A stretch of 64,000 nt of DNA from Pseudomonas koreensis (lineage in GTDB: Bacteria > Pseudomonadota > Gammaproteobacteria > Pseudomonadales > Pseudomonadaceae). This document shows, piece by piece, positions 1 to 11,857 of this stretch. The stretch lies in assembly GCF_012986595.1 (NCBI RefSeq), contig NZ_JAAQYM010000001.1, positions 620,001 to 684,000 on the forward strand. Direction: 5' to 3'. The position numbers and the translations under genes are program-made. Numbering within the stretch: position 1 is the stretch's first letter; every line of letters begins with the position of its first letter. The notes beneath the pieces were generated by a model. It had not been told where the DNA came from. It made no database searches and saw nothing but the letters and a program-made list of their open reading frames with translations.

Positions 1-611
1 TCGTAAGCCTGACGCACCGGGGCGAACGAGCGCCGGTGAATCGGCGTCGGCCCCAGCCGTGCCAACGCTTCCAGATGAACGGGCGTCGGGTAGCCTTTAT
101 GACCGCCGATGCCGTAACCCGGATAGATCAATTCGAACGCCGCCATTTCGCGGTCGCGGCTGACCTTGGCCAGAATCGATGCCGCGGCAATTGCCGGGAC
201 CTTGCCGTCGCCCTGCACCACCGCTTCGGCGCGCATTGGCAATTTCGGGCAGCGGTTACCGTCGATCATCGCCAGTTTCGGCTGCACATGCAGCCCGGCC
301 ACGGCACGCTGCATGGCGAGCATGGTGGCGTGGAGGATGTTCAGCTCATCGATTTCTTCGACTTCGGCGCGGGCGATGCACCAGCTCAGGGACTTCTCGA
401 TGATCTCGTCGTAGAGCTTCTCGCGTTTGGCTTCGGTGAGTTTCTTCGAGTCGTTGAGACCGAGGATCGGCCGGTTCGGATCGAGGATCACCGCCGCCGT
501 CACCACCGCACCGCACAACGGGCCGCGACCGACTTCGTCGACACCGGCCACCAGTTCTTCGACTTCGGCGACCAGGGTGAAATCCAGGCCCATTTGCATC
601 GTCTTGCTCAT
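1..611 (-). CDS. rnhB: Ribonuclease HII (3' end cut by window edge)
   Basis: RNase HII removes RNA from RNA-DNA hybrids and single ribonucleotides from DNA. The reading frame runs open from an ATG at 611 to the window edge. It gives 203 codons of a family that usually has about 205-210, so only the last few residues are missing. The catalytic DEVGRG motif lies at residues 25-30, and LNDSKKL follows downstream, both typical of the family. The ATG overlaps the lpxB stop by one base (TAATG), so translation is probably coupled. A second in-frame ATG at residue 5 is possible. Confidence 0.95.
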   Translation of the reverse strand, partial: MSKTMQMGLDFTLVAEVEELVAGVDEVGRGPLCGAVVTAAVILDPNRPILGLNDSKKLTEAKREKLYDEIIEKSLSWCIARAEVEEIDELNILHATMLAMQRAVAGLHVQPKLAMIDGNRCPKLPMRAEAVVQGDGKVPAIAAASILAKVSRDREMAAFELIYPGYGIGGHKGYPTPVHLEALARLGPTPIHRRSFAPVRQAY

Positions 612-1738
612 TATTTCTGACCGATCAGGTTGAGGACGGCATCCGCCGCCTGATTGGAAGCGTCCAGCCGCAACGTGCGGTGAATCTCGTCGAAGCCACG
701 GGTCTGCTCTTCGCCACCGTCGATCAGCGGTGACAGGGTCTGTGCCAACGCCTCGACTGTCGCATCATCCTGCAATAATTCCGGCACCAACAGGCGCTGG
801 GCCAGCAAGTTCGGCAAGGACACATACGGACTCTTGACCATGCGCTTGAGAATCCAGAACGTCAGCGGCGCCAGGCGATACGCAACGACCATCGGCCGCT
901 TGTACAGCAACGCCTCAAGCGTGGCGGTGCCCGAAGCGATCAATACCGCGTTGCACGCCGCCAGGGCCAGATGGGACTTGCCGTCGAGCAAGGTTACCGG
1001 CAAGTCACGACCCGCGAGCAGTTCTTCGAGCTGCACGCGACGTTCGGCATTGGCACACGGCATGACAAAGCGCAGCCCCGGACGCATGGCCCGCAGGCGC
1101 TCGGCCGTGTCGAGGAACAACGCGCCCAGACGCCCGACTTCACCGCCGCGACTGCCCGGCATCAAGGCGACCAGCGGCCCATCCGGCAGGCCCAGTTCGG
1201 CCCGCGCAGCGGCGCGATCGGCCTCAAGCGGAATGGTGTCGGCCAACGTGTGACCGACGAACCGTACCGGCACGCCCTTCTCTTCGTAGAATTTTGCTTC
1301 GAACGGCAACAGCGTCAGCATCAGGTCGCAGCCTTCGCGAATCTTCAGCACGCGCTTCTGCCGCCACGCCCACACTGACGGGCTGACGTAGTGCACGGTC
1401 TTGATCCCGGCCTGACGCAACTTGAGTTCGATATTGAGGTTGAAATCCGGGGCATCGATGCCGATGAACACATCCGGTTTCTCGGCAATCAACGTGGCGA
1501 TCAGGTCCTTGCGGCGCTTGAGCAACTCGCGCAGCCGCCCGAGCACTTCCACCAGCCCCATGACCGACAGGCGCTCCATGGGGAAGTAGGACGTCAGCCC
1601 CTCAGCCTGCATCAACGGGCCGCCGACGCCGATGAACTCGACTGTCGGGTGTTGCGCCTTGAGCGCGCGCATGAGGCCGGCGCCCAAAATATCACCGGAA
1701 GCTTCGCCCGCCACCAGCGCAATACGCAGACTGGCCAT
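611..1738 (-). CDS. lpxB: Lipid-A-disaccharide synthase
   Basis: LpxB is a peripheral inner-membrane glycosyltransferase (GT19). It joins UDP-2,3-diacylglucosamine to lipid X to make the lipid A disaccharide. The 375-residue protein has the normal family length and starts with the glycine-rich GEASGD segment at residues 11-16. A PGSRGGEV segment and a late SGTATLEAL segment fit the nucleotide-sugar site. It lies two bases downstream of lpxA and overlaps rnhB by one base, so it sits in the middle of a tightly packed lipid A operon. Confidence 0.97.
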   Translation of the reverse strand: MASLRIALVAGEASGDILGAGLMRALKAQHPTVEFIGVGGPLMQAEGLTSYFPMERLSVMGLVEVLGRLRELLKRRKDLIATLIAEKPDVFIGIDAPDFNLNIELKLRQAGIKTVHYVSPSVWAWRQKRVLKIREGCDLMLTLLPFEAKFYEEKGVPVRFVGHTLADTIPLEADRAAARAELGLPDGPLVALMPGSRGGEVGRLGALFLDTAERLRAMRPGLRFVMPCANAERRVQLEELLAGRDLPVTLLDGKSHLALAACNAVLIASGTATLEALLYKRPMVVAYRLAPLTFWILKRMVKSPYVSLPNLLAQRLLVPELLQDDATVEALAQTLSPLIDGGEEQTRGFDEIHRTLRLDASNQAADAVLNLIGQK

Positions 1739-1740
1739 GA

Positions 1741-2517
1741 TCAGCGGGTGATGCCGCGGGTCGACGACTGGATCGAGTCACGGAACACCGCGACTTCCGG
1801 GAACTGCGCAGAAGGCTCGGCGAGTTCGGCCAGCGCCTGCTCGACGGTCAGCCCCTGGCGATAAACGGTTTTGTACGCACGGCGCAGGGCGTGAATGGCA
1901 TCTTCACTGAAACCGCGACGACGCATGCCTTCGAAGTTCATGCTGCGCGCTTCAGCCGGGTTGCCGAACACCGTCACGAACGCCGGGACGTCCTTGCCGA
2001 TGGCGGTACCCATGCCGGAAAAGCTGTGGGCGCCGATATGGCAATACTGGTGAACCAGAGTGAACCCGGAAAGGATCGCCCAGTCGTCGACGTGCACATG
2101 CCCGGCCAACGCTGTGTTATTGACCAGAATGCAGTGGTTGCCGATGACGCTGTCATGCCCGATGTGGGCATAAGCCATGATCAGGTTGTGATCGCCCAGG
2201 GTGGTTTCCGAACGATCCTGCACAGTGCCACGGTGAATCGTCACGCCTTCGCGAATGACGTTGTGGTCGCCGATCACCAGACGGGTTTCTTCGCCTTTGT
2301 ACTTCAGATCAGGCGTGTCTTCGCCTACCGAGGAAAACTGGTAGATGCGGTTGTGCTTGCCGATTCGGGTCGGGCCTTTGAGGACCACGTGCGGCCCAAT
2401 CACGGTACCCTCGCCGATTTCCACACCTGCGCCGACGATCGACCACGGGCCGACCTCGACGCCGTCAGCCAGAACGGCCGACGGATCGATGATTGCGCGA
2501 GGGTCAATCAAACTCAT
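1741..2517 (-). CDS. lpxA: UDP-N-acetylglucosamine acyltransferase
   Basis: LpxA carries out the first step of lipid A synthesis, transferring a 3-hydroxyacyl chain from ACP to UDP-GlcNAc in the cytoplasm. The 258-residue protein is a left-handed beta-helix built of hexapeptide repeats over roughly the first 190 residues, followed by a helical tail. The AHIGHD segment (residues 117-122) contains the histidine that aligns with the E. coli catalytic His125. Its start overlaps the fabZ stop by four bases (ATGA), which suggests coupled translation. Confidence 0.97.
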   Translation of the reverse strand: MSLIDPRAIIDPSAVLADGVEVGPWSIVGAGVEIGEGTVIGPHVVLKGPTRIGKHNRIYQFSSVGEDTPDLKYKGEETRLVIGDHNVIREGVTIHRGTVQDRSETTLGDHNLIMAYAHIGHDSVIGNHCILVNNTALAGHVHVDDWAILSGFTLVHQYCHIGAHSFSGMGTAIGKDVPAFVTVFGNPAEARSMNFEGMRRRGFSEDAIHALRRAYKTVYRQGLTVEQALAELAEPSAQFPEVAVFRDSIQSSTRGITR

Positions 2518-2954
2518 AGTTTGCGTTCCGCACAGATGATTTCAGCCGAGCAGACTGGCTTGCCGTCAACCGAAGCCTGGCACTCGAACTTCCAGATCTG
2601 ACGCTTGCAGCTGATGAACTTGGCTTCAAGGATCAACTGGTCACCTGGAAGAACCGGCTGACGGAAGCGCAGCTTGTCGGAACCGACGAAGTAATACAGG
2701 GTGCCGTCTGCAGGCTTTACATCAAGCATTTTGAAACCGAGGATCCCGGCAGCCTGGGCCATCGCTTCGATGATCAGCACGCCCGGCATGATCGGATGCG
2801 CCGGGAAGTGGCCGTTGAAGAATGGCTCATTGATGCTGACATTCTTGTAGGCGCGAATGCGCTTGCCTTCAGTGTCCAGTTCCACCACCCGGTCCACCAG
2901 CAGGAACGGGTAACGGTGAGGCAGGTATTCGCGAATCTCGTTGATGTCCATCAT
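2514..2954 (-). CDS. fabZ: 3-hydroxyacyl-[ACP] dehydratase FabZ
   Basis: FabZ dehydrates 3-hydroxyacyl-ACP in the fatty acid elongation cycle and so competes with LpxA and LpxD for the same substrate pool. The 146-residue protein has the hot-dog fold. The catalytic pair is His49, in the segment [12 protein letters not shown], and Glu63, in IIEAMAQ. It sits between lpxA (four-base overlap) and lpxD (106-base gap), the conserved order in gamma-proteobacteria. Confidence 0.97.
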   Translation of the reverse strand: MMDINEIREYLPHRYPFLLVDRVVELDTEGKRIRAYKNVSINEPFFNGHFPAHPIMPGVLIIEAMAQAAGILGFKMLDVKPADGTLYYFVGSDKLRFRQPVLPGDQLILEAKFISCKRQIWKFECQASVDGKPVCSAEIICAERKL

Positions 2955-3002
2955 TTCGGGGGGAAGCCTATGTAAAGATTGGGAGCGCGACTGACGCGCA
3001 CT

Positions 3003-3033
3003 CCTCTAGCAAATCAAGGAGGCAGTCTAGAGG
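3003..3033. other. Inverted repeat in the lpxD-fabZ gap
   Basis: Seven-base arms CCTCTAG (3003-3009) and CTAGAGG (3027-3033) lie in the 106-base gap between lpxD and fabZ. The transcript could fold into a hairpin upstream of fabZ. There is no U-run, so it is not a good intrinsic terminator; an mRNA processing or stability site is possible. Confidence 0.4.
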
Positions 3034-3060
3034 CTGTGCACACTTGATATGGAAATGGTA

Positions 3061-4116
3061 TCAGCCATCAGATGAAGCATTGCCGCCGGGGGTCACTTCC
3101 CCAACGCGCTTTTCCAGCTGCTTCAAACGTCGCGCGAGGTCATCGAGCTGACGGATGCGTGCCGCGCTTTTGCGCCATTCGGCCGCTGGTTGCATGGCTG
3201 TGCCGGAAGAATAGGCACCCGGCTCGGTAATCGAGTGGGTCACCATGGTCATCCCGGTCAGGAAAACGTTGTCGCAAATATCGATATGCCCCACCAGGCC
3301 AACGCCACCGGCGAGCATGCAGTGCTTGCCGATTTTGGTGCTGCCGGAGATACCCACGCACGCCGCCATGGCGGTGTGATCACCGACCTGGACGTTGTGG
3401 GCGATCTGGATCTGGTTGTCGAGCTTCACGCCATTGCCGATCACGGTATCGGCCAGCGCACCACGGTCGATGGCGGTATTCACGCCAATTTCCACATCGT
3501 CGCCGATGGTGACACCGCCAATCTGGGCGATCTTCTGCCAGACACCTTTCTCGTTGGCGAAGCCGAAGCCTTCACCGCCGAGCACAGCACCGGACTGGAT
3601 CACCACACGCTTGCCGATGCGCACGTCGTGGTACAGCGTTACCCGCGGCGCGAGCCAGCCGCCCTCGCCGATTTCACTGCGGGCACCGATGACGCAATGT
3701 GCCCCCAGAGTGACCTGCGCGCCGATACGCACACCGGCCTCGATCACCACGAACGGGCCGATGCTGGCGCTTGGATCAACCACCGCATCCGGCGCAATTA
3801 CCGCTGTGGGATGAACACCCGCAGTGGCTTTTGGCTTGGGATCGAACAGGTGCGAGATGCGTGCATAAGCCAGGTAAGGATCCGGCACCAGCAGCGCGTT
3901 ACCGGCAAAACCGTCGGCATCCGCCTCCTTGAGCAATAGCGCAGCCGCCTGGGAACTTGCCAGGTATTTGCGATATTGAGGATTTGCCAGAAAGCTCAAC
4001 TGAGCTGGGCCAGCCTCCTGCAAGGTGGCTAGCCCAGTAATTTGCTTCTCGGGGTCGCCACGCAGGGTGGCGCCGAGGAACTCGGCCAACTGGCCGAGCT
4101 TGATAGTCACGGTCAT
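3061..4116 (-). CDS. lpxD: UDP-3-O-(3-hydroxyacyl)glucosamine N-acyltransferase
   Basis: LpxD adds the second, N-linked hydroxyacyl chain to the lipid A precursor in the cytoplasm. The 351-residue protein has the two expected parts. An N-terminal uridine-binding domain covers about residues 1-100, with the [13 protein letters not shown] segment. A left-handed beta-helix of hexapeptide repeats covers about 105-310, with the GGEGFGFA segment and the [15 protein letters not shown] segment that carries the catalytic histidine. A charged helical tail ends the protein. The start is three bases after the ompH stop. Confidence 0.97.
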   Translation of the reverse strand: MTVTIKLGQLAEFLGATLRGDPEKQITGLATLQEAGPAQLSFLANPQYRKYLASSQAAALLLKEADADGFAGNALLVPDPYLAYARISHLFDPKPKATAGVHPTAVIAPDAVVDPSASIGPFVVIEAGVRIGAQVTLGAHCVIGARSEIGEGGWLAPRVTLYHDVRIGKRVVIQSGAVLGGEGFGFANEKGVWQKIAQIGGVTIGDDVEIGVNTAIDRGALADTVIGNGVKLDNQIQIAHNVQVGDHTAMAACVGISGSTKIGKHCMLAGGVGLVGHIDICDNVFLTGMTMVTHSITEPGAYSSGTAMQPAAEWRKSAARIRQLDDLARRLKQLEKRVGEVTPGGNASSDG

Positions 4117-4119
4117 GGG

Positions 4120-4623
4120 TTACTTCAGCTGATTCATGCGCTCGATAACCTGGCGCGTGATGTCGTACTGCGGTTTGACATCGATGACTGCGCCACGCTC
4201 GAACACCAGGTCAAAACCACCTTTCTTGATGACTTCTTCCACTGCGCTATCCAGTTTCGGCTTCAGTTGCTTGAGCATTTCGCGGTCGGCAACTGCCTTG
4301 GCTTCGTTCAGCTCCTTGGACTGGAACTGGAAGTCACGGGCCTTTTGCTTGAATTCAAGCTCCAGACGCTCACGCTCGCCCTGCTGCATCTTGTCGCCAC
4401 CGGCCATCAGACGGTCCTGAATACCCTTGGCGCTGCTTTCCAGCGTCTTGAGCTTGGTCAGTTGCGGACCGAACTTCTTCTCGGCATCCACGGCGTACTT
4501 CTTGGCCGCGTCGGATTCCAGCAGTGCCATCTGATAGTTCAGCACGGCGATTTTCATGTCGGCGAACGCCGGGCCTGCCACCAGTACGGAGGCCAGGAGA
4601 ACCAATTGAGTCAACTTACGCAC
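4120..4623 (-). CDS. skp: Periplasmic chaperone Skp/OmpH
   Basis: Skp is a trimeric periplasmic holdase that carries unfolded outer-membrane proteins to the BAM complex. The 167-residue product has a signal peptide ending at AFA (about residue 21), then DMKIAVLN, which begins the small beta core. A long charged helical stretch (about residues 45-135) forms the tentacle arms. The start codon is GTG, supported by an AGGAG seven bases upstream. It directly follows bamA, its functional partner. Confidence 0.95.
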   Translation of the reverse strand: MRKLTQLVLLASVLVAGPAFADMKIAVLNYQMALLESDAAKKYAVDAEKKFGPQLTKLKTLESSAKGIQDRLMAGGDKMQQGERERLELEFKQKARDFQFQSKELNEAKAVADREMLKQLKPKLDSAVEEVIKKGGFDLVFERGAVIDVKPQYDITRQVIERMNQLK

Positions 4624-4668
4624 GATGCACTCCTACAAAATCCATTGTCGTTGTCTTGGGTCAGGCGC

Positions 4669-7056
4669 TTAGAACGTCTGGCCGAGGGAGAATTGGAACA
4701 CTTGAGTTTCAGCGTTATCCGGCTTCTTGACCGGCATCGCCAGAGCAAAACTCAGAGGACCCAGTGCGGTGACCCAGGTCACGCCAACACCGACGGAACT
4801 TGCCATGTTGCTCAGGCTGATGTCGTTGCACTGAGTGTTGGCCTTTGTACCATCTGCGTTGGTGGTCGACTTGCAAGTCGAGTCGAACACGTTACCGACG
4901 TCCCAGAATACCGAGGTACGCAAGGAGCGCTGATCTTTCACGAACGGCAGCGGGAACAGGACTTCAACACCGCCCTGGATCAATACGTTGCCACCGAACG
5001 GCAGCGGATCCTGATCCGGGTCGGCGATAGTGCCAACATTACCAGTCTTGTCGAAACCGCGACTCGGGGTACTGCGAGGACCCAGCGTACTGTCCTTGAA
5101 GCCGCGAACCGAGTTGAAACCACCAGCATAGTAGTTTTCATAGAACGGCAAGCCGTCGGTCGAACCATAACCGTCGCCATAACCCAGCTCGGTGTGCAGA
5201 CGCAGGGTGTAGTTCTCGGTGATCGGCTGGAACAACTGACCACGGTAGTCGAGCTTGTAGAACGACAGGTCGCTGCCCGGAATCGTGGTTTCCAGCGTCA
5301 GGCTCTGGGAACGACCACGGGTCGGCAATACGCCTTTGTTCAGGGTCGACTCGGACCAGCCGGCCGACGCCTTGAAGTTCAGATACTGGTCGCCTTCCTT
5401 GTTAACGAAGTCGAAGATCTCGTCAACGGTGTACTGGCCCGTCTTGATCTTGTCCTGTTGAGCGGACAGACCGAAGGTCAGACGCGAAGTCTCGCTGATC
5501 GGATAGCCAACGTTGACGCCGGCTCCCAGGCTGTCTACCGCATAGCTCGCTACATCGACGTCGAGGTCTTTGTAGTCGGTGGTGCGATAGAACGCGTTGT
5601 AACCCAGGCTCACGCCATCGGCGGTCCAGTAGGGGTCAACGTAGCCGAAGTTGTAGCGGCTCTGGTATTCGCTGCGGGTCAGGCCGACGCTGACGCGGTT
5701 ACCGGTACCGAGGAAGTTGTTCTGGGTGATCGAACCACCGAGAATCAGACCGGCACTCTGGGCGAAACCGACGCTCGCGGTGATCGAACCGGACGCCTGT
5801 TCTTCAACGGCGTAGTTCACGTCCACCTGGTCGTCGACACCCGGAACAGCCGGAGTCTCGACGTTCACTTCCTTAAAGAAGCCCAGACGCTCAAGACGGG
5901 TCTTGGACTGGTCGATCAGGTAGGTCGAAGCCCAGCCACCTTCCATCTGACGCATTTCGCGACGCAGCACTTCGTCCTCGGACTTGGTGTTGCCACGGAA
6001 GTTGATGCGGTTGACGTAGGCGCGCTTGCCCGGATCGACGGCGAACAGGATGTCCACGGTGTGATCGTCGTCATGCGGCTGAGGTACGCCGTTGACGTTG
6101 GCGAAGGTGTAACCCTCGTTACCCAGGCGACGGGTGATCAGCTCGGACGTGGTGGTCATCAGCTTGCGCGAGAACACCTGGCCTTTCTGCACCAGCAGCA
6201 GGGACTTGATCTGGTCTTCAGGGACTTTCAGGTCACCGCTGAGCTTGACGTCACGGACGGTGTACTTCTCGCCTTCGGTGATGTTGACGGTGATGTAGAC
6301 GTGCTTCTTGTCCGGGGTGATGGACACCTGGGTCGAAGCGATGTCCATGTTGATGTAGCCACGGTCCAGGTAGTAGGAACGCAGACGCTCCAGGTCACCG
6401 GACAGCTTTTCACGGGCGTACTTGTCGTCGTTCTTGAAGAACGACAGCCAGTTGGTGGTCTTCAGCTCGAACAGGTCGATCAGGTCGTCATCAGGGAAGA
6501 CCGTGTTACCGACCACGTTGATGTGCTGGATCGCAGCCACGGTGCCTTCGTTGATCTTCACTTTCAGCGCAACACGGTTGCGCGGCTGCGATACCACTTC
6601 GGTATCGACCGTAGCCGAGTAGCGACCCTGTGCAACGTACTGGCGTTGCAGCTCGTTACGAACACCTTCGAGGGTGGCGCGCTGGAAGATTTCACCTTCA
6701 GACAGACCGGACTGCTTGAGGCCCTTCATCAGGTCCTCGGTGGAGATGGCCTTGTTGCCCTCGATCTCGATACTGGCGACGGACGGGCGTTCGACGACCG
6801 TGATCACCAGAACGTTGCCTTCGCGGCCCAGCTGGATATCTTGAAAGAAACCGGTTTTGAACAACGCACGAGTGGATTCCACCAGGCGACGATCATCCGC
6901 CTGCTCGCCGACGTTCAACGGCAAGGCACCAAACACGCTACCCGCGGAGACCCGCTGGAGGCCGTTGACGCGAATATCAGAGATAGTGAAGGACTCGGCG
7001 TGAACTTCGGCGATCATCAATACGGTGAGAACCGCAGTTAGCAGCAGACGTTTCAT
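4669..7056 (-). CDS. bamA: Outer-membrane protein assembly factor BamA
   Basis: BamA is the essential core of the BAM complex and inserts beta-barrel proteins into the outer membrane. The ATG at 7056 was chosen rather than one nine codons upstream, because it begins a clean signal peptide ending EVHA and has an AAGGA site nearby. The 795-residue protein has five POTRA repeats (about residues 24-420) and a C-terminal barrel. The last residue is phenylalanine within QFSLGQTF, the usual outer-membrane sorting signal. It lies between rseP and skp, as in related genomes. Confidence 0.97.
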   Translation of the reverse strand: MKRLLLTAVLTVLMIAEVHAESFTISDIRVNGLQRVSAGSVFGALPLNVGEQADDRRLVESTRALFKTGFFQDIQLGREGNVLVITVVERPSVASIEIEGNKAISTEDLMKGLKQSGLSEGEIFQRATLEGVRNELQRQYVAQGRYSATVDTEVVSQPRNRVALKVKINEGTVAAIQHINVVGNTVFPDDDLIDLFELKTTNWLSFFKNDDKYAREKLSGDLERLRSYYLDRGYINMDIASTQVSITPDKKHVYITVNITEGEKYTVRDVKLSGDLKVPEDQIKSLLLVQKGQVFSRKLMTTTSELITRRLGNEGYTFANVNGVPQPHDDDHTVDILFAVDPGKRAYVNRINFRGNTKSEDEVLRREMRQMEGGWASTYLIDQSKTRLERLGFFKEVNVETPAVPGVDDQVDVNYAVEEQASGSITASVGFAQSAGLILGGSITQNNFLGTGNRVSVGLTRSEYQSRYNFGYVDPYWTADGVSLGYNAFYRTTDYKDLDVDVASYAVDSLGAGVNVGYPISETSRLTFGLSAQQDKIKTGQYTVDEIFDFVNKEGDQYLNFKASAGWSESTLNKGVLPTRGRSQSLTLETTIPGSDLSFYKLDYRGQLFQPITENYTLRLHTELGYGDGYGSTDGLPFYENYYAGGFNSVRGFKDSTLGPRSTPSRGFDKTGNVGTIADPDQDPLPFGGNVLIQGGVEVLFPLPFVKDQRSLRTSVFWDVGNVFDSTCKSTTNADGTKANTQCNDISLSNMASSVGVGVTWVTALGPLSFALAMPVKKPDNAETQVFQFSLGQTF

Positions 7057-7080
7057 GAAGTCCTTTCTTATTCCAACTGG

Positions 7081-7110
7081 CAATAAACAAACTGCCGCAA
7101 AATGCGGCAG
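7081..7110 (-). terminator. Intrinsic terminator after rseP
   Basis: On the minus strand an eight-base-pair stem (CTGCCGCA with TGCGGCAG) is followed by TTTGTTTATT. It sits between the rseP stop and the bamA start, so it may partly uncouple bamA from upstream transcription. Confidence 0.6.
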
Positions 7111-7130
7111 ATTCGCAATTCAGCGAAGCT

Positions 7131-8483
7131 TTACAGTCGACCCAGATCATTGACCAGAGCAAGCAACATCACTCCGACCACCAAACTGATACCGATCTGC
7201 ACCCCCCAACCTTGCACCCGATCCGACAAGGGACGACCACGCGCCCACTCAATCAGATAAAACAACAAATGCCCCCCATCCAGTACAGGAATGGGCAGCA
7301 AATTCAGAACTCCCAGGCTAATACTCAGATAAGCAAGGAAATTCAGGAAATCAGCAACGCCCGACTGGGCAGAAGCGCCCGCCACTTTAGCAATGGTTAT
7401 CGGTCCACTCAAGTTTTTTACCGAGAGCTCGCCGAACAGCATTTTCTTCAGTGAGTCCAGCGTCAGCACGCTCATGGTCCAGGTACGACGGGCACCCTCG
7501 CCAATCGCGGCCAGCGGCCCATAACTGACCTCGCGGATCATTTCCGGCGGCCAGTCTACGGCCTTTACGCCTGCACCGAGATAACCGCTTGGCGACTTGC
7601 TTTCGCCGCGCGCCGCCAAGGTCACCGGGATGTCGATTTGAGCACCGTCGCGCTCGATGCGCAGCATGATTTTGGTATCAGGACGCGTACGAACGGTATC
7701 CACCACCTGCTGCCAGTCATTCAGCGCCTGGCCGTCAAGCGACAGCAGACGGTCACCGGTTTTCAGACCAGCGGCTTGCGCCGGGCCTTTCGGATCAAGT
7801 TCGGCCAGCACCGGCGGCAAGGCCGGGCGCCATGGGCGAATACCCAGCGAGCGGATCGGATCGGGCTCGTCAGCGCCTTTGAGCCAATGGTCCAGCGCCA
7901 GCTCACGAGGCGTGTCTGCGGTCGAACCCTGCTCGCGCACGAGCAATTGCAGGGAACCACTCTCCCCCAGACGACGCACCAGTTGCAGATTGACGGCGGC
8001 CCAGCCGGAGGTCGGCTCACCATCGATAGCGACGATTTCCTGGCCGGCACTCAAACCGGCCCTGGCCGCGATGCTACCGGACTCGACAGCCCCGATGACC
8101 GGACGAATCTGCTCACTGCCGAGCATCGCCAACACCCAGAAGAACACCAGGGCCAGCAGGAAATTGGCGATCGGACCCGCCGCGACAATGGCGATACGCT
8201 GGCGAACCGATTTACGATTGAAAGACTGATGAAGCTGATCGGCCGGTACTTCGCCTTCACGCTCATCGAGCATTTTGACGTAGCCACCCAGCGGAATCGC
8301 GGCGACGACAAACTCAGTGCCCTGCTTGTCGTGCCAGCGCAACAGGGGCATGCCGAAGCCCACGGAAAAACGTAAAACCTTGACGCCACAGCGACGCGCG
8401 ACCCAGAAGTGGCCGAATTCGTGAAAGGTGACCAGCACACCCAAAGCGATCAGGGTGCCGGCAATCATATAGAGCGCGCTCAT
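7131..8483 (-). CDS. rseP: Site-2 zinc metalloprotease RseP
   Basis: RseP cuts the anti-sigma factor MucA/RseA within the inner membrane and so releases AlgU/SigmaE during envelope stress. The 450-residue protein has the HEFGH zinc site at residues 21-25 in the first membrane helix. Two PDZ domains follow in the periplasmic region (about residues 115-310). The C-terminal membrane part carries NLLPIPVLDGG, which supplies the third zinc ligand. Its position next to bamA fits a role in outer-membrane assembly stress. Confidence 0.96.
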   Translation of the reverse strand: MSALYMIAGTLIALGVLVTFHEFGHFWVARRCGVKVLRFSVGFGMPLLRWHDKQGTEFVVAAIPLGGYVKMLDEREGEVPADQLHQSFNRKSVRQRIAIVAAGPIANFLLALVFFWVLAMLGSEQIRPVIGAVESGSIAARAGLSAGQEIVAIDGEPTSGWAAVNLQLVRRLGESGSLQLLVREQGSTADTPRELALDHWLKGADEPDPIRSLGIRPWRPALPPVLAELDPKGPAQAAGLKTGDRLLSLDGQALNDWQQVVDTVRTRPDTKIMLRIERDGAQIDIPVTLAARGESKSPSGYLGAGVKAVDWPPEMIREVSYGPLAAIGEGARRTWTMSVLTLDSLKKMLFGELSVKNLSGPITIAKVAGASAQSGVADFLNFLAYLSISLGVLNLLPIPVLDGGHLLFYLIEWARGRPLSDRVQGWGVQIGISLVVGVMLLALVNDLGRL

Positions 8484-8537
8484 CTACTTTCTCCGCAATC
8501 CTGTTCAGTGCCGCGTGACGCCATGGTTCTGTAAAGG

Positions 8538-9724
<1,187 letters not shown>

Positions 9725-9728
<4 letters not shown>

Positions 9729-10531
9729 GGCGCAGCCATCCACAGCAATACGGCGAAAATCGGGATCGCGGCAGTCAGGCTGTCGATCCGATCAAGCACG
9801 CCGCCATGACCGGGCAGCAGATTGCTGCTGTCCTTGATGCCGGACTGACGCTTGAACATGCTTTCGGTGAGGTCGCCCACCACCGAAATGAAGACGATCA
9901 ACGCCGCACCGATCAAGCCCTTGAGCAGTTCGCCCACGGTCCAGTCACGCACCAGGCCGACGATAGCGGTAATGACCAGACTCAGCGCCAGGCCACCGTA
10001 AACGCCTTCCCAGCTTTTGCCCGGGCTGACTTGTGGCGCCAGCTTGCGCTTGCCGAAGGCCCGACCGGAAAAATAGGCACCGATGTCGGCACCCCAGACC
10101 AGCACCATCACCGCCATGATCAACCAGTTGCCCAGCGGGTATTGCTTGATCTGCACCAGCCCTTGCCAGGCCGGCAGCAGGATCAGTAAGCCGATCACCA
10201 GTTTGGTGGCTGCCGTGGACCAGTGCTCGCTCGAACGCGGATACGTCAGCACCAGGTAAGTCGCCACCGCCCACCACAGCACCGAAGCCCCCAATACCCA
10301 AGGGGCGAGGCCCGGCAGCACGTACATGACGAACAACATCAGCGCAACGACAGCGGCATAGCCGACACGGAACGCCTGTGCGGTAAAGCCAGCCAGACGC
10401 GCCCATTCCCAGGCACCCAGGCTTACGACCAGACCGATGAACAGCGCAAAACCGGAACCCTCGAGCAGGAAAAACCCGCACAGGGCGATCGGCAGCAGGA
10501 TCAGCGCAGTGATGATTCGTTGTTTAAGCAT
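9725..10531 (-). CDS. cdsA: Phosphatidate cytidylyltransferase
   Basis: CdsA makes CDP-diacylglycerol from phosphatidate and CTP, the branch point of phospholipid synthesis in the inner membrane. The 268-residue protein is almost entirely hydrophobic, with about seven or eight membrane helices. The family signature is near the C-terminus: [20 protein letters not shown] followed by GVLDRID. It overlaps uppS by one base and dxr by four. Confidence 0.96.
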
Positions 10532-11286
10532 TAAACCCGGGCTCCAGCTTCGACCTGCTCGCTCGTTTTACCGAAGCGGCGCTGGCGTGAAGCGAAATCG
10601 GCCAGCGCCGTGCGCATGGCTTCGTGTTTGAAGTCCGGCCAGAACAGGTCGGAGAAGTACAACTCGGCGTACGCCAGTTGCCACAAGAGGAAGTTGCTGA
10701 TGCGGTGTTCGCCACCGGTGCGGATGCACAAGTCCGGCAGCGGCAAGTCGCCGGTCGCCAGACAGGTTTGCAGCAGATCCGGGGTGATGTCCTCCGGGCG
10801 CAAGTGCCCGGCCTGAACTTCACGCGCCAGACGCTGTGCCGCTTGCGCAATATCCCACTGACCGCCGTAGTTGGCGGCGATCTGCAGGATAAAGCGGTTG
10901 GCACCGGCCGTCATCGCTTCAGCCTCGCGCATCGCCGCCTGAAGTTCAGGGTGGAAGCGCGAGCGATCGCCGATGATGCGCAAGCTGATGTTGTTGTCGT
11001 TGAGACGCTTGGCCTCACGACGCAGCGCCTTGAAGAACAGGTCCATCAAGGCACTGACTTCATCGGCCGGGCGCTGCCAGTTTTCACTGGAAAAGGCGAA
11101 CAGGGTGAGCACTTCGACCTTGGCCTCGGCGCACACCTCGATCACGGCCCGCACAGCATCCACGCCGGCTTTATGCCCGGCGACACCCGGCATGAAGCGT
11201 TTCTTCGCCCAGCGATTGTTGCCATCCATGATGATCGCGACATGGCGCGGCACCGCGGACGGCGCTGACTGCTTGGTCTTTTCCAT
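10531..11286 (-). CDS. uppS: Undecaprenyl pyrophosphate synthase
   Basis: UppS is a cis-prenyltransferase. It extends farnesyl diphosphate with isopentenyl diphosphate to the C55 carrier used for peptidoglycan and O-antigen. The 251-residue protein has the catalytic IIMDGNNRWAKKR segment, with the essential Asp at residue 21. It also has the C-terminal RTGGEHRISNFLLWQ segment, which binds the diphosphate. It lies 13 bases after frr and overlaps cdsA by one base. Confidence 0.97.
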   Translation of the reverse strand: MEKTKQSAPSAVPRHVAIIMDGNNRWAKKRFMPGVAGHKAGVDAVRAVIEVCAEAKVEVLTLFAFSSENWQRPADEVSALMDLFFKALRREAKRLNDNNISLRIIGDRSRFHPELQAAMREAEAMTAGANRFILQIAANYGGQWDIAQAAQRLAREVQAGHLRPEDITPDLLQTCLATGDLPLPDLCIRTGGEHRISNFLLWQLAYAELYFSDLFWPDFKHEAMRTALADFASRQRRFGKTSEQVEAGARV

Positions 11287-11299
11287 TGAAACGCGACCC

Positions 11300-11857
11300 T
11301 TATACGGCCATCAGATCGGCTTCTTTTTCCTTGGTGGCCGCATCGATATCAGCTTCAGCCTTGTCGGTCAGTTTCTGGATATCAGCTGCCGCACGGCGCT
11401 CTTCGTCTTCACTGATCTCTTTGTCCTTGACCAGCTTCTTCAGATCACCCAGTGCATCGCGACGAATATTGCGTACAGCGACGCGCGCATCTTCAGCAGC
11501 CGCACGTGCCTGCTTGGTGAAGCCCTTACGGGTTTCTTCGGTCAGGGCCGGCATGGAGATCAGCAGCAGTTCGCCGAGGTTGGTCGGGTTCAGGTTCAGA
11601 CCAGCGCTTTGGATCGCTTTGTCGACAGCCGCCAGCATGTTGCGCTCGAAAGCAACGACTTGCAGGGTGCGGGAGTCTTTTACAGTGACGTTCGCCACTT
11701 GGCTGAGCGGAGTATCGGCGCCGTAGTACGGAACCATCACGCTACCGAGGATGCTCGGGTGAGCCTTACCGGTGCGGATTTGACCAAATGCATGAGCCAG
11801 CGACTCGATGGACTTCTGCATGCGCTCTTGAGCGTCTTTCTTGATTTCGTTGATCAT
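11300..11857 (-). CDS. frr: Ribosome recycling factor
   Basis: RRF acts with EF-G to split post-termination ribosomes. The 185-residue protein has the standard length and starts [13 protein letters not shown]. The [10 protein letters not shown] segment and the long helical C-terminal half are typical. Its ATG overlaps the pyrH stop by four bases, a common pyrH-frr arrangement. Confidence 0.97.
   Translation of the reverse strand: MINEIKKDAQERMQKSIESLAHAFGQIRTGKAHPSILGSVMVPYYGADTPLSQVANVTVKDSRTLQVVAFERNMLAAVDKAIQSAGLNLNPTNLGELLLISMPALTEETRKGFTKQARAAAEDARVAVRNIRRDALGDLKKLVKDKEISEDEERRAAADIQKLTDKAEADIDAATKEKEADLMAV

Noticed and set aside
4042..7041. 999-codon open frame on the plus strand across lpxD-ompH-bamA
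   Set aside because: It is fully antisense to three well-supported genes. High G+C codon use leaves such frames open, and the translation has no recognisable domain.
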